Of a DNA stretch of 64,000 nt, positions 30,318-40,547 are shown one piece after another. Source of the DNA: Pelagibacteraceae bacterium AG-404-P07 (GTDB lineage Bacteria > Pseudomonadota > Alphaproteobacteria > Pelagibacterales > Pelagibacteraceae); the NCBI GenBank assembly GCA_003216235.1, contig QCJE01000004.1, positions 1-64,000 of the forward strand, given 5' to 3'. The notes beneath the pieces are model-generated. The model saw only the letters and a program-made list of their open reading frames with translations, was not told where the DNA came from and searched no databases. How positions within the stretch are numbered: position 1 is the stretch's first letter; every line of letters begins with the position of its first letter. The position numbers and the translations under genes are program-made.

Positions 30318-31604
30318 ATGAAAAAACAATATTTTATTAATGGAAACATAGTAGACCCGCATAACTCTATTAATGAAATTGGAGGATTAATAATAAGTGA
30401 AGACGGTAAAATTGAAGCCATAGGGAAAAAAGTAAACACCAATAACCTACCAAGCAGAGAAAAACCGATTGATCTTAAAGGGAAATATATTTTTCCAGGA
30501 TTAGTTGATATGAGAGTTTTTGTTGGTGAACCTGGATATGAGTATAAAGAAAATTTTAGAACTTTAAGCAACGCAGCACTATCAGGGGGTGTGACTTCAG
30601 TTGTAACAATGCCTAATACAGATCCAATAATAGACAACGTATCGATAGTAGATTTTTTAAAAAGAAGAGGAAGAGATAAATCAAAAATTAATATTTTTCC
30701 TTGCGCATCTCTTACAAAAAATATTGAAGGTACAAACATGACAGAATTTGGCCTTTTACAAAATAAAGGAATCATTGCTTTTACTGATGGTGTTAAAACA
30801 ATTCAAAATCCAAGATTAATGTCTAGAATTATGAACTCTGCAAAAGATTTGGGCTGTTTGATTATGCAACATGCAGAAGATCATGAGCTTGCAAAAAATG
30901 GAATGATTAATTCTGGTATCATTGCTTCTAAATTAGGCTTGTCAGGTATCCCTGAAATCGCAGAAAGGATTTTAATAGAGAGAGACTTAACTTTATTAGA
31001 AAAAGTTAGATGTCGATATCACATATCTCAATTATCATCTCAAAAATCTGTCGAAACAATTAAATATAGAAAAGAAATAGTTAAATTTACTTCTGGAGTT
31101 TCAATTAACAATCTATCATTAAATGAAAATGATATTGGAGATTTTAGAACTTTTTTAAAATTATCACCTCCATTAAGAACAGAGGAGGATAGATTGGCTT
31201 TAGTTCAAGGATTAAAAGATAGTTTAATTGATGTAATTGTTTCAGATCATAAACCCGAAGACGAAGAGTCTAAAAGATTGACTTTCGCTCAAGCTGCGAC
31301 AGGTGCTTCAGGTATAGAAACGCTATTATCTTTAAGCTTAGAATTATATCATAACGGATCACTTAAGCTTGAAACAGTTATAAAAGCACTAACTTCAAAT
31401 CCTGCAAAAATACTTAAAATAAATAAAGGAAATCTCTCAGTTGGTAATGATGCAGATCTCTGTATAGTTGATATTGATAAACCATGGATTGTAAAAAAAG
31501 AAAAAATGATCTCAAAATCAAAAAATACTTCTATAGAGGATAAAAAACTTCAAGGAAAAGTTACAAATACATTTGTAAAAGGAAAAGAATTATTTAAGTT
31601 ATAG
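30318..31604 (+). CDS. pyrC: Dihydroorotase-like protein (PyrC / PyrC'-type, HxH motif absent)
   Basis: Amidohydrolase fold with DHOase-type C-terminus (TSNPAKILKINKGNLSVGNDADL) directly downstream of pyrB; GLVDMRVFVGEPGYEYKE replaces the usual D-x-H-x-H. Confidence 0.88.
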   Translation: MKKQYFINGNIVDPHNSINEIGGLIISEDGKIEAIGKKVNTNNLPSREKPIDLKGKYIFPGLVDMRVFVGEPGYEYKENFRTLSNAALSGGVTSVVTMPNTDPIIDNVSIVDFLKRRGRDKSKINIFPCASLTKNIEGTNMTEFGLLQNKGIIAFTDGVKTIQNPRLMSRIMNSAKDLGCLIMQHAEDHELAKNGMINSGIIASKLGLSGIPEIAERILIERDLTLLEKVRCRYHISQLSSQKSVETIKYRKEIVKFTSGVSINNLSLNENDIGDFRTFLKLSPPLRTEEDRLALVQGLKDSLIDVIVSDHKPEDEESKRLTFAQAATGASGIETLLSLSLELYHNGSLKLETVIKALTSNPAKILKINKGNLSVGNDADLCIVDIDKPWIVKKEKMISKSKNTSIEDKKLQGKVTNTFVKGKELFKL

Positions 31605-31605
31605 A

Positions 31606-32184
31606 ATGGATATTTTTTTGATAGGTGTAGTTTCTTACCTTATGGGCTCCATTCCATTTGGATTCATACTAACAAAAATATTTTTAAAAAAAGATATTAG
31701 AGAAATTGGTTCAGGCAACATTGGAGCTACGAATGCTCTTAGAACAGGCAATAAAACTATTGGTTATTCAACATTAGTCTTAGATATTTTAAAAGCAGTA
31801 GCACCTGTCGTATATGTAAAATTTTTTTATGAAGATTTTTTATATATTGCTTCTTTGTGTGCTTTCTTAGGTCATGTTTTTCCAATTTGGCTTAAGTTTA
31901 AAGGTGGTAAGGGTGTTGCAACTTATCTTGGAATTTTGTTTGCTATTAATTTTTATTTTGGAATTGTATTTATAATATCTTGGTTTATAACTTTTTTTAT
32001 TTCAAAATTTTCTTCTCTTTCATCTTTAGTTGCAGCTGCTTCTATACCGATATATTTGTTAATTTTAACTGAAATCGATCAAGTAATCTTTTTTACAATA
32101 ATGTTTGTCTTAATATTTTTTACCCATAAAGAAAATATTAAAAGATTGAAAAATAAAGAGGAAACTAAGACAAAAATTTATTAA
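31606..32184 (+). CDS. plsY: Acyl-phosphate:glycerol-3-phosphate acyltransferase
   Basis: LMGSIPFGFILTKIF, IGSGNIGATNALRTGNK, FKGGKGVATYLG. Confidence 0.94.
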   Translation: MDIFLIGVVSYLMGSIPFGFILTKIFLKKDIREIGSGNIGATNALRTGNKTIGYSTLVLDILKAVAPVVYVKFFYEDFLYIASLCAFLGHVFPIWLKFKGGKGVATYLGILFAINFYFGIVFIISWFITFFISKFSSLSSLVAAASIPIYLLILTEIDQVIFFTIMFVLIFFTHKENIKRLKNKEETKTKIY

Positions 32185-32185
32185 A

Positions 32186-32213
32186 TTGACTATCTAAGTC
32201 TTTTGAGTAGTTT
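32186..32213 (+). promoter_or_regulatory. Candidate topA promoter, close to start codon
   Basis: TTGACT (32186-32191), 16-nt spacer, TAGTTT (32208-32213), ATG at 32221. Confidence 0.4.
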
Positions 32214-32220
32214 GTAGCTT

Positions 32221-34797
32221 ATGAATTTGGTCATTGTAGAAAGTCCTGCTAAAGCTAAAACTATAAATAAATACTTGGGCGATGATTATAAAGTTTTAGC
32301 AAGTTATGGTCATATAAGAGACTTGCCCTCAAAAAATGGTTCTGTTGATCCAGATCAAAACTTTAAGATGGAATGGGAAGTTGATAATTTTTCAAAAAAA
32401 TATCTTAAAGAAATAACTGATGCTGCAAAAGACTCATCTAAGATTATATTGGCTACTGACCCTGATCGTGAAGGTGAGGCTATTGCCTGGCATGTAAAAG
32501 AATATTTAAATGAAAAAAAACTTTTGAAAGATAAAGAAATTGAACGGGTGGTGTTTAATGAAATAACTAAAAAAGCTGTTATACAAGGAATTGAAAACCC
32601 CAGACAAATTGAACCATTGCTAGTTGATGCTTATATGGCAAGAAGAGCACTAGATTATTTAGTCGGTTTTAATATTTCACCAATACTTTGGACAAAATTA
32701 CCAGGCTCAAAATCTGCAGGAAGAGTCCAATCTGTTGCTTTAAAATTAATTACTGAAAGAGAACATGAGATTGAATCATTTAAACCAGTAGAATTTTGGA
32801 CTTTAAGTATTAAATTTGCTGACAATAAAAATCAAAATATCACTGCCAGTATAACTCAATTAGATAATAATAAGATCGAAAAATTCTCGTTTAAAAATAA
32901 AGATGAGATAAATAATGCCATATCAATCATTAATAAAAAAAAATTTAATGTAACTGATATTTCAAGTAAAGTAGTAAATCGTAATCCATCTGGTCCATTT
33001 ACTACATCAACTCTTCAACAAACTGCCTCAAGTAGATTAGGTTTTGGTGCATCTAGAACAATGCAAATTGCTCAAAAACTATATCAAGGTATAGAGATAG
33101 AAGGTGAAACAATCGGTTTGATTACTTATATGAGAACTGATGGAACCAACTTATCGAAGGATGCAGTATCAACTTTTAGAAATTATATTCAAAAGGAAAT
33201 CGGCTCTGAATATTTACCGAAAGATGCTTTAAACTATTCTGGTAAGAAAGCTAAAAATGCTCAAGAGGCTCACGAGGCAATTAGACCTACAGATATTGTC
33301 AGAACGCCTCAAAGTGTTAAAAAATATTTAAGCACAGATCAAAATAAACTATATGACCTTATTTGGAGTAGAGCTTTATCTTCTCAAATGGAGTCCGCTA
33401 AGTTTGATAGAAACACTATTACAATAACTTCGGACAATAATGATACAGTTTGCAAGGCTAGTGGATCAGTTCTTAAATTTGATGGATTTTTGAAAATTTA
33501 TAATAGTCAAAGTAAAGATGATGATGAAAGTATTTTGCCTGCTATTCAAAAAGGACCAATTAATATTGAGGAATTATTAGATGAACAGCATTATACACAA
33601 CCACCACCAAGGTATTCAGAAGCAAGCTTAGTTAAAAAACTAGAGGAACTGGGTATTGGAAGACCATCTACTTATGCGAGTATTATATCTACTATTGCTA
33701 ATAGAGGGTATGCAGAAATATTAAATAAAAGATTTTTTCCTACTGATAGAGGTAAATTAATTTCAGCCTTTTTAGAAAAATTGTTTTCAAAATATGTAGA
33801 TTATAATTTTACAGCAGGATTAGAGGATCAACTTGATGAAATTACTACTGGTAAAGAAAGTTGGATTAAAGTTTTAGAACTTTTTTGGAAAGATTTTAAT
33901 AGTAATGTTTCAGAAGTAAAAGAAAAAAGAACTAGAGAAGTCTTGGATTTACTTAATGATAGTTTGGGTGAATTGATTTTTGATAAAGATAATGAAGGAA
34001 AAATTGTTAGAAAGTGTCAATTGTGCAATTCTGGAGTACTAAGTTTAAAGAATAGCTTTAGGGGTGGTGCTTTTATAGGATGCTCAAATTACCCTGAATG
34101 CAAGTTTACAAGACCATTATCTAAAGCAAAAGCTGCAGCTCAAGCACAATTAGCAGAACCAAAATTTATTGGAAAACATGAAAATGGCAATGATATATAT
34201 TTAAAAAATGGAAGATTTGGACCTTATCTTCAATATGAAAAAATTCCTACAGAAGAAGAGATTAAAAAACCAACTAAAAAAAAGCAAAAAACTAAAAAGT
34301 TAAAATCAGATGTAAATAAATTATTAAAAAATATTTCAATACCCAAAGGATTATCATTAGAGAGTATTGATCTAGAAAAAGCTCAATTTTTATGTTCATT
34401 GCCAAAATCTTTAGGAATAAATCCAGATAATCAAAAAGAAATATCTTTAAATACTGGAAGATTTGGTCCATACCTTAAATGTGAAAATAAGTCTGCACGA
34501 ATAGAAAATGTAGAGGAAATTTTTTCAATAGGTTTAAACAGGGCAATAACATTAATTGCTGAAGCAAAACCTGGAAGAATGTCATCATCAATAATTAAGG
34601 ATTTAGGGGAACATCCTGAAGATAAAAAACCTGTAAAAGTTATGAAGGGTCAATATGGTCCTTATATTAAATATAAATCTTTAAATGCAACTATTCCTGA
34701 AGAAAAAGATCCAACTGAACTTACAATGGAAGAGGCTTTAATTTTAATTGAGAAAAGAAAAGAATACGATAAAAATAAAAAAAGAAAAAAAAAATGA
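32221..34797 (+). CDS. topA: DNA topoisomerase I
   Basis: TOPRIM (LVIVESPAKAKTINKYLG, ATDPDREGEAIAWH), active-site ITYMRTDGT, C4 zinc finger CQLCNSGVLSLKNSFRGGAFIGCSNYPEC. Confidence 0.96.
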   Translation: MNLVIVESPAKAKTINKYLGDDYKVLASYGHIRDLPSKNGSVDPDQNFKMEWEVDNFSKKYLKEITDAAKDSSKIILATDPDREGEAIAWHVKEYLNEKKLLKDKEIERVVFNEITKKAVIQGIENPRQIEPLLVDAYMARRALDYLVGFNISPILWTKLPGSKSAGRVQSVALKLITEREHEIESFKPVEFWTLSIKFADNKNQNITASITQLDNNKIEKFSFKNKDEINNAISIINKKKFNVTDISSKVVNRNPSGPFTTSTLQQTASSRLGFGASRTMQIAQKLYQGIEIEGETIGLITYMRTDGTNLSKDAVSTFRNYIQKEIGSEYLPKDALNYSGKKAKNAQEAHEAIRPTDIVRTPQSVKKYLSTDQNKLYDLIWSRALSSQMESAKFDRNTITITSDNNDTVCKASGSVLKFDGFLKIYNSQSKDDDESILPAIQKGPINIEELLDEQHYTQPPPRYSEASLVKKLEELGIGRPSTYASIISTIANRGYAEILNKRFFPTDRGKLISAFLEKLFSKYVDYNFTAGLEDQLDEITTGKESWIKVLELFWKDFNSNVSEVKEKRTREVLDLLNDSLGELIFDKDNEGKIVRKCQLCNSGVLSLKNSFRGGAFIGCSNYPECKFTRPLSKAKAAAQAQLAEPKFIGKHENGNDIYLKNGRFGPYLQYEKIPTEEEIKKPTKKKQKTKKLKSDVNKLLKNISIPKGLSLESIDLEKAQFLCSLPKSLGINPDNQKEISLNTGRFGPYLKCENKSARIENVEEIFSIGLNRAITLIAEAKPGRMSSSIIKDLGEHPEDKKPVKVMKGQYGPYIKYKSLNATIPEEKDPTELTMEEALILIEKRKEYDKNKKRKKK

Positions 34798-35066
34798 AAA
34801 TCAAATTAATCTTAATTATATATCTAATATCAAATATTAATAATATATCATTTTCAAATGAAAATAATTGTCAAAATCTAAAAAAATTTTCTGTTGAATA
34901 TGTAAAATGTAAAGCTAATTTAGCTAAAAATAAGACAATATCTGCAGGTAAAAACTTTATAGACGAAACAAAAGATTATCAAAAAAAACAATGGTCTAAT
35001 GAAAAGAAAAAGTTTATAAAAACAAAGGAAAAAATTAAAGATACAAAAGAAAAAATTTTAAATTAA
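34794..35066 (+). CDS. Small Lys-rich exported protein of unknown function
   Basis: 90 aa with N-terminal hydrophobic/signal-like stretch, two Cys, Lys-rich coiled C-terminus; start overlaps the topA stop (ATGA), stop overlaps the ridA-like start (TAATG). Confidence 0.6.
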   Translation: MKIKLILIIYLISNINNISFSNENNCQNLKKFSVEYVKCKANLAKNKTISAGKNFIDETKDYQKKQWSNEKKKFIKTKEKIKDTKEKILN

Positions 35067-35527
35067 TGACAGTAGAAGATAATATAAAAAAACTTAATAT
35101 AGTATTACCAGTAGCAAAACCTCCTGTAGGAAATTATGTTGCTACAACTTTTTCTGGTAAACTTCTTTTTATTTCTGGCCAAATATCAATAGATGAAAAT
35201 GGACAATTAATAAAAGGAAAATTAGGTAATGATTTAAACACTGAAGCTGGTTATAATGCAGCTAAAAGATGTGCTTTAAGTATAATTGCACAAGTTAAAG
35301 AAGCTTGTAATGGCGATCTATCAAAAATAAAATCATGTATTAAACTTACAGGTTTTGTAAATTCAACAGATGATTTTATAGAACAACCAAAAGTAATTAA
35401 TGGTGCATCTGACCTTATTGTTTCAGTTTTTGGTGATGCTGGTATGCATACAAGAGCTGCAGTAAGCACAAATAGTTTACCTTTGGGAGTTTCGGTTGAA
35501 GTTGATGCAATTTTTGAAATAAATTAA
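35066..35527 (+). CDS. RidA/YjgF-family protein (enamine/imine deaminase-like)
   Basis: KLLFISGQISIDENGQLIKGKLG, FGDAGMHTRAAVSTNSLPLGVSVEVDAIFEI, YjgF/UK114 family pattern. Confidence 0.87.
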   Translation: MTVEDNIKKLNIVLPVAKPPVGNYVATTFSGKLLFISGQISIDENGQLIKGKLGNDLNTEAGYNAAKRCALSIIAQVKEACNGDLSKIKSCIKLTGFVNSTDDFIEQPKVINGASDLIVSVFGDAGMHTRAAVSTNSLPLGVSVEVDAIFEIN

Positions 35528-35531
35528 ATAT

Positions 35532-36830
35532 TTATTTGCCAACACTATAATATTTAAAGCCTTGATTTTTAATCTTATCTGAAGAATAGATATTTCTCAT
35601 ATCAAAAATCATAAATTTCTTTTTTTTAACTAAATTCTTGAAATTTATCGACTTAAAATCATTCCATTCTGTGTGAATAATAACAAGATCTGAGCCATCT
35701 ATAGCTTCTTTGATTGTTTTTGAATAAAATACATTTTTAAATTTTTTAAATTCTTTTTTATACCCAGTAGGATCAAAATATTTTACGATTGCACCTTTAT
35801 TTGATAATGATGGAATCATTATTTGGCTTGACGAGTCTCTCATATCATCTGTATTAGCTTTGAAAGTAACACCTAAAAATGTAATTCTTTTATTTCTAAT
35901 CTTTTTATTTAAAATTTCATAAACTCTATTTAATAAAAGAGTCGATCTATTTTCATTTGATTTGATTACAGACTTTATAACTGAAAGATTTGTTTTAAAC
36001 TTATCACCTGTAGTAATAATAGCTTTAGTATCTTTGGGAAAACAAGAGCCCCCGTAGGCTGGCCCTGCTCTTAAAAACCTTCCACCTATTCTTTTATCAA
36101 GTCCCATTCCAATTGATATATCTTCAATATTAATGCCAGTTTTTTCACATAAATTAGCTATCTCATTAATAAAAGTAATTTTTGTAGCTAAAAATGCGTT
36201 GGAAGCATATTTAATAAGTTCAGCTGCTCTTCGAGAAGTATTAACGTATTTAGCACCTTTAGAAATTAATGGTTGATAAAGATTTTTCAAAATTTTATTA
36301 GATTTTTTTTCATTTGTTCCAATTACAACTCTATCAGGATAGATAAAATCTCTTATAGCCTCTCCTTCTCTTAAAAATTCTGGATTAGAAACAACAGAAA
36401 ATTTTTTCTTATTATTTTTTTTTGATATAATTTTTTCAATTTCATCACCAGTTGTAACTGGAACTGTTGATTTTGTAATTATTATCTTAAACTTATTTAT
36501 TGAAGAGCTAATTTCTTTTGCAACATTAAAAATTTGACTCAAATCGGCAGCACTTCCTCCTTTTTTGGTTGGTGTTCCAACACAAATAAAAATAATATCC
36601 GATTTCATTATAGATTCTTTTAAGTTAGTAGAAAAAGATAAACGTTTATTTTTATAGTTCTTTAAAACTAACTCCTCTAAACCTGGTTCATATATTGGAA
36701 TTTTTCCATTTTTGAGTTGAGTTATTTTGTTTATATCATTATCAACACAAACTACATCATTGCCTAAATCAGAAAAGCATACACCACTCACCAAACCAAC
36801 ATATCCAGTTCCTATCATGCATAATTTCAT
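35532..36830 (-). CDS. ugd: UDP-glucose 6-dehydrogenase
   Basis: CMIGTGYVGLVSGVCFSDLGNDVVCVD, RAGPAYGGSCFPKDTKAI, FKANTDDMRDSSS. Confidence 0.94.
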   Translation of the reverse strand: MKLCMIGTGYVGLVSGVCFSDLGNDVVCVDNDINKITQLKNGKIPIYEPGLEELVLKNYKNKRLSFSTNLKESIMKSDIIFICVGTPTKKGGSAADLSQIFNVAKEISSSINKFKIIITKSTVPVTTGDEIEKIISKKNNKKKFSVVSNPEFLREGEAIRDFIYPDRVVIGTNEKKSNKILKNLYQPLISKGAKYVNTSRRAAELIKYASNAFLATKITFINEIANLCEKTGINIEDISIGMGLDKRIGGRFLRAGPAYGGSCFPKDTKAIITTGDKFKTNLSVIKSVIKSNENRSTLLLNRVYEILNKKIRNKRITFLGVTFKANTDDMRDSSSQIMIPSLSNKGAIVKYFDPTGYKKEFKKFKNVFYSKTIKEAIDGSDLVIIHTEWNDFKSINFKNLVKKKKFMIFDMRNIYSSDKIKNQGFKYYSVGK

Positions 36831-37642
36831 AATTTAGCAATCTCCAAAGATGATTTAATATATCCATTCATACTTCCACAATCTAAATATTTTCCGGAAA
36901 AAATATGCGCTACAAATTTATTGTTTTCGTATATTAATGATTGAATTGCATCAGTGATATGAATTTCACCACCTTTGCCTGGTTTTTGTTTAGATAATTT
37001 AGAAAATATCTTTTTAGGTAGAATATATCTTCCTATAACTGCTTTGTTTGAAGGTGCGTTATTAATAGATGGTTTTTCAACTACATCTTTTACCAAATAA
37101 TTTATTTTATCTAACTTCTTACTCAATTTAAAAATACCCCATCTAGATACTGTATTTTTTTTTACATTCATGCTGGCCATAACTGAAGATTTGTATCGAT
37201 TATGAATATTAATCATAGATTTAGAACAATTTTTTTTAATAATCAAATCATCTGGTAATAGCATTAAAAAAAATTTATCCTTAATAAATTTTTGTGTTTT
37301 TAAAACTGCATCTCCTGTACCAAGAGGTTTATTTTGATATACAAATCTTATCATTTTTTTATATTTTAAGATTTTTTTGTATTCTTTAATAATTCTTGGA
37401 TCTTTTTTTTTCTTAATAATTTTTTTATAAAATTTATCATTATAAAAATAATTTTTTATCATTTGTTTTTTTTTAGAAATAATAAAGACTACTTCTTTAA
37501 TACCAGCTTCAATACATTCATCTAAAATATATTCAATCCCAGGTTTACCATTAATTGGTAAAAGCTCCTTAGCGAAAACACTAGTCAAAGGTAATAAACG
37601 TGTGCCTAATCCAGCAAGTGGAATAATTGCTTGTTTAATCAT
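36827..37642 (-). CDS. galU: UTP-glucose-1-phosphate uridylyltransferase
   Basis: AIIPLAGLGTRLLPLTSVFAKELLPINGKPGIEYILDE, LPDDLI, VEKP. Confidence 0.94.
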   Translation of the reverse strand: MIKQAIIPLAGLGTRLLPLTSVFAKELLPINGKPGIEYILDECIEAGIKEVVFIISKKKQMIKNYFYNDKFYKKIIKKKKDPRIIKEYKKILKYKKMIRFVYQNKPLGTGDAVLKTQKFIKDKFFLMLLPDDLIIKKNCSKSMINIHNRYKSSVMASMNVKKNTVSRWGIFKLSKKLDKINYLVKDVVEKPSINNAPSNKAVIGRYILPKKIFSKLSKQKPGKGGEIHITDAIQSLIYENNKFVAHIFSGKYLDCGSMNGYIKSSLEIAKL

Positions 37643-37676
37643 TTAAATGTTTTACTTATTAAAATATTTTATACAA

Positions 37677-38489
37677 ATGAAAATTTTATTTAGAAATAAT
37701 GATTTAAATGAGGCATTATTAGGTATCTCTAATGTGGGTTTTGTGCCAACTATGGGAAGTCTTCACAAGGGTCATATTTCCTTGATTAAGAAATCTTTAT
37801 ATTACTGCAATAAAACTGTCGTAAGTATATTTGTGAATCCAAAGCAATTTAATAATAAAGATGATTATAAAAAATATCCACGAAATATAAAAAAAGATAT
37901 TAAAATTTTAAAAAAATTAAAAGTTAACTACGTCTTCATTCCTAACAAAAACCAAATTTACAACTCCAAAAATCGAATTAAAGTTTATCTCCCAAAAAAA
38001 GATAAAATACTATGTGCTAAGCATAGAAAAGGTCATTTTGAGGGAGTTATTGACGTAATGATACGTTTAACAGAAAAAGTAAAACCATCAAAAATTTTTA
38101 TGGGTGAAAAAGATTTCCAACAATTACTATTAGTTAAACGATATATTGAAAAAAAATTTAAATCAAAAATTGTATCTTGTAAAACCATTAGGGATAAAAA
38201 TAAATTAGCTTTATCTTCAAGAAATTCACTTTTAAATAAAGATGATTTATTTAAAGCTGGAAAAATAGCTAAAGACTTAATTTTATTTAAGAAAAGAATA
38301 TCAAAAAAAAATTTTTCCAAAAAAAAAATACTAAACAAAAAAAAGGAACTAGAAAAAAAATATATTATTAATATTGAATATCTTGAGATGCGTGATAAAA
38401 GAAATCTACAAATCTCTTACAAAGTTAATAATTCTAAAATGTTTATTGCTTATTATTTAAATAAAATAAGGCTAATAGATAATTTTTAA
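37677..38489 (+). CDS. panC: Pantoate-beta-alanine ligase
   Basis: VGFVPTMGSLHKGHISLIKKS, SIFVNPKQFN, MGEKDFQQLLLVKR. The listed ORF begins at 37647; MKILFRNN at 37677 is preferred. Confidence 0.92.
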   Translation: MKILFRNNDLNEALLGISNVGFVPTMGSLHKGHISLIKKSLYYCNKTVVSIFVNPKQFNNKDDYKKYPRNIKKDIKILKKLKVNYVFIPNKNQIYNSKNRIKVYLPKKDKILCAKHRKGHFEGVIDVMIRLTEKVKPSKIFMGEKDFQQLLLVKRYIEKKFKSKIVSCKTIRDKNKLALSSRNSLLNKDDLFKAGKIAKDLILFKKRISKKNFSKKKILNKKKELEKKYIINIEYLEMRDKRNLQISYKVNNSKMFIAYYLNKIRLIDNF

Positions 38490-38492
38490 TAT

Positions 38493-39866
38493 TTATAAAA
38501 AATATGCACCAACTCCTAAAAAAGAAACAAAACCAATGACATCTGTAATTGTAGTCACAAAAACACTTGATGCTATTGCGGGATCTATATTCATTTTTTT
38601 TAATGTAACAGGTACCACTATTCCAAATAATCCCGCTACAACCATTGTCAATACCATGGAAATAGAAATTATTAACGAAAGTTGATAATCTTGAAACCAA
38701 ATTTGAACTATAAAAGAACTAATAATTGCAAAAATAATTCCATTTAAAATTCCAATGTTAAATTCCTTAAATATATTTTGATTAAAATTGTTTTTTGTTA
38801 AATCATTTGTTGCAAGTGTTCTGATTGTAACAGCTAAAGTTTGCATTCCTGCATTTCCACCCATTGATGCAACTATTGGCATCAAGAATGCAAGTACAAC
38901 CATTTGTTCAATTGTGGCACCGAATAAACTAATACACCAAGTTGCTAAAAAGGCCGTAAATAAATTTAATAATAACCAATTAAATCTTCTCTTCGTTTTA
39001 GTGAAAACGCCATCAGTAATTTCTTCGTCACCTACTCCAGCTAATCTTAAAGCGTCTTCTTCAGCTTCTTCTTTCAAAACAGTAAGTACATCATCAGATG
39101 TAATCATACCAACTAATTTATTATTTTTATCAACAACACATGCTGAATTTAAATTATAGTTTTCAAAAGAATGTCCTACTTCTTCTCTGTCCATATCAAC
39201 TGGAATTAAAAAAATTGAGTCATCCATTAGTGAAGACATTTTTGTATTTCTAGATGTTGTGAGAACTTTTGAGGATGGAAGTACTCCAATAGGTTTAAAA
39301 TTTTCATCAACAATATAGATTTCTAAAAATTGTTCTGGTAAATCTTTATTTTCTCTTAAATAATCAATTGTTTGTCCGACTGACCAATTACTAGGTATAG
39401 CAGTAAATTCTCTCTGCATAATTCTAGCGGCACTTTCTTCTGGATAACTAAGACCTTCCAAAAGAGCAAAGCGATCTTTGGGTGGTAATAAGCTTAAAAT
39501 TGAATTTTTATCTTTCTCCTCAACATTTTCTAAAATAGCTATTGCATCATCGGACTCAAGATTTTTTAATATTCTCACGATTGCGTCAGATGATAAATAT
39601 TTAATTATTTCAGTCTGGACCGACTCATTAAGTTCAACAAATACCTCAGGGTCAATCCTAAAATTATTTAGTTTAATTAGATTTTCTCTATCATTTTGAC
39701 TTAAATGTTCAATAATATCTGCAGCATCAGCTGGATGCATTTCTTTAAACGAATTTGTTATAAATTGAGCATCGTTATTAGAGATTTTATCAGTAACAAC
39801 TTTTATGTATTCTTTATTAAATTCAAAGTTGACTTTTTTGTCTTTGATTTTTTTTATTAAAGCCAT
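38493..39866 (-). CDS. mgtE: Magnesium transporter MgtE
   Basis: MgtE N domain (MHPADAADIIEHL), CBS domains, C-terminal TM domain (MPIVASMGGNAGMQTLAVTIRTLA). Confidence 0.95.
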   Translation of the reverse strand: MALIKKIKDKKVNFEFNKEYIKVVTDKISNNDAQFITNSFKEMHPADAADIIEHLSQNDRENLIKLNNFRIDPEVFVELNESVQTEIIKYLSSDAIVRILKNLESDDAIAILENVEEKDKNSILSLLPPKDRFALLEGLSYPEESAARIMQREFTAIPSNWSVGQTIDYLRENKDLPEQFLEIYIVDENFKPIGVLPSSKVLTTSRNTKMSSLMDDSIFLIPVDMDREEVGHSFENYNLNSACVVDKNNKLVGMITSDDVLTVLKEEAEEDALRLAGVGDEEITDGVFTKTKRRFNWLLLNLFTAFLATWCISLFGATIEQMVVLAFLMPIVASMGGNAGMQTLAVTIRTLATNDLTKNNFNQNIFKEFNIGILNGIIFAIISSFIVQIWFQDYQLSLIISISMVLTMVVAGLFGIVVPVTLKKMNIDPAIASSVFVTTITDVIGFVSFLGVGAYFL

Positions 39867-39926
39867 AAATTTACCTATTATACTGACGGATCTTTTAATA
39901 CATAATAAACAGAATACAAATTATAA

Positions 39927-40547
39927 ATGAATATAGAAATTAAAAAGTCTCAAAAACCAGTAAAATATGAAGATGCATTAAGATTTATGGAAAAGAGGGT
40001 TCTTGAAATACACCAAAAAAAATCTAATGATTTAATTTGGATCTTGGAACATAAAGATCTCTATACCGCTGGTAAAAGTTATAAAGAAAATGAAATATTA
40101 GATAAATCTATTAAGATTTTAAAGACTAATAGAGGAGGAAAAATTACTTATCATGGACCAGGGCAATTAATTTGTTATTTTGTAATGGATCTAAAAAAAA
40201 GAAAAAAAGATATTAGAAAATTTATATCTATTATTGAAAAAACAATTGTCGAAACACTTAAATATTACAACATAAATACATTTCCAGATAAAGATAATAT
40301 TGGAATATGGTATAATGAAAATTCAAAGATAAAAAAAATTGCAGCGATAGGTGTGAGGGTTAGTAAATGGATTGCTTATCATGGATTTTCAATAAATATT
40401 AATAATGATCTAAAAAAATATGATGCAATCATACCATGTGGAATTAAAGATAAAGGTGTTACTAATTTAAAAAATATAAAAGATCAAAATTATGAAGCTA
40501 TAGAAAATAAATTAGTTGAAAATTTTATTTTAAACTTGAAAAGTTAA
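39927..40547 (+). CDS. lipB: Octanoyltransferase (lipoate biosynthesis)
   Basis: [57 protein letters not shown]. Confidence 0.95.
   Translation: MNIEIKKSQKPVKYEDALRFMEKRVLEIHQKKSNDLIWILEHKDLYTAGKSYKENEILDKSIKILKTNRGGKITYHGPGQLICYFVMDLKKRKKDIRKFISIIEKTIVETLKYYNINTFPDKDNIGIWYNENSKIKKIAAIGVRVSKWIAYHGFSININNDLKKYDAIIPCGIKDKGVTNLKNIKDQNYEAIENKLVENFILNLKS

Noticed and set aside
30128-30775. 215-aa minus-strand ORF antisense to pyrB/pyrC
   Set aside because: Fully covered by two well-supported plus-strand genes; low-complexity hydrophobic composition typical of a shadow ORF.
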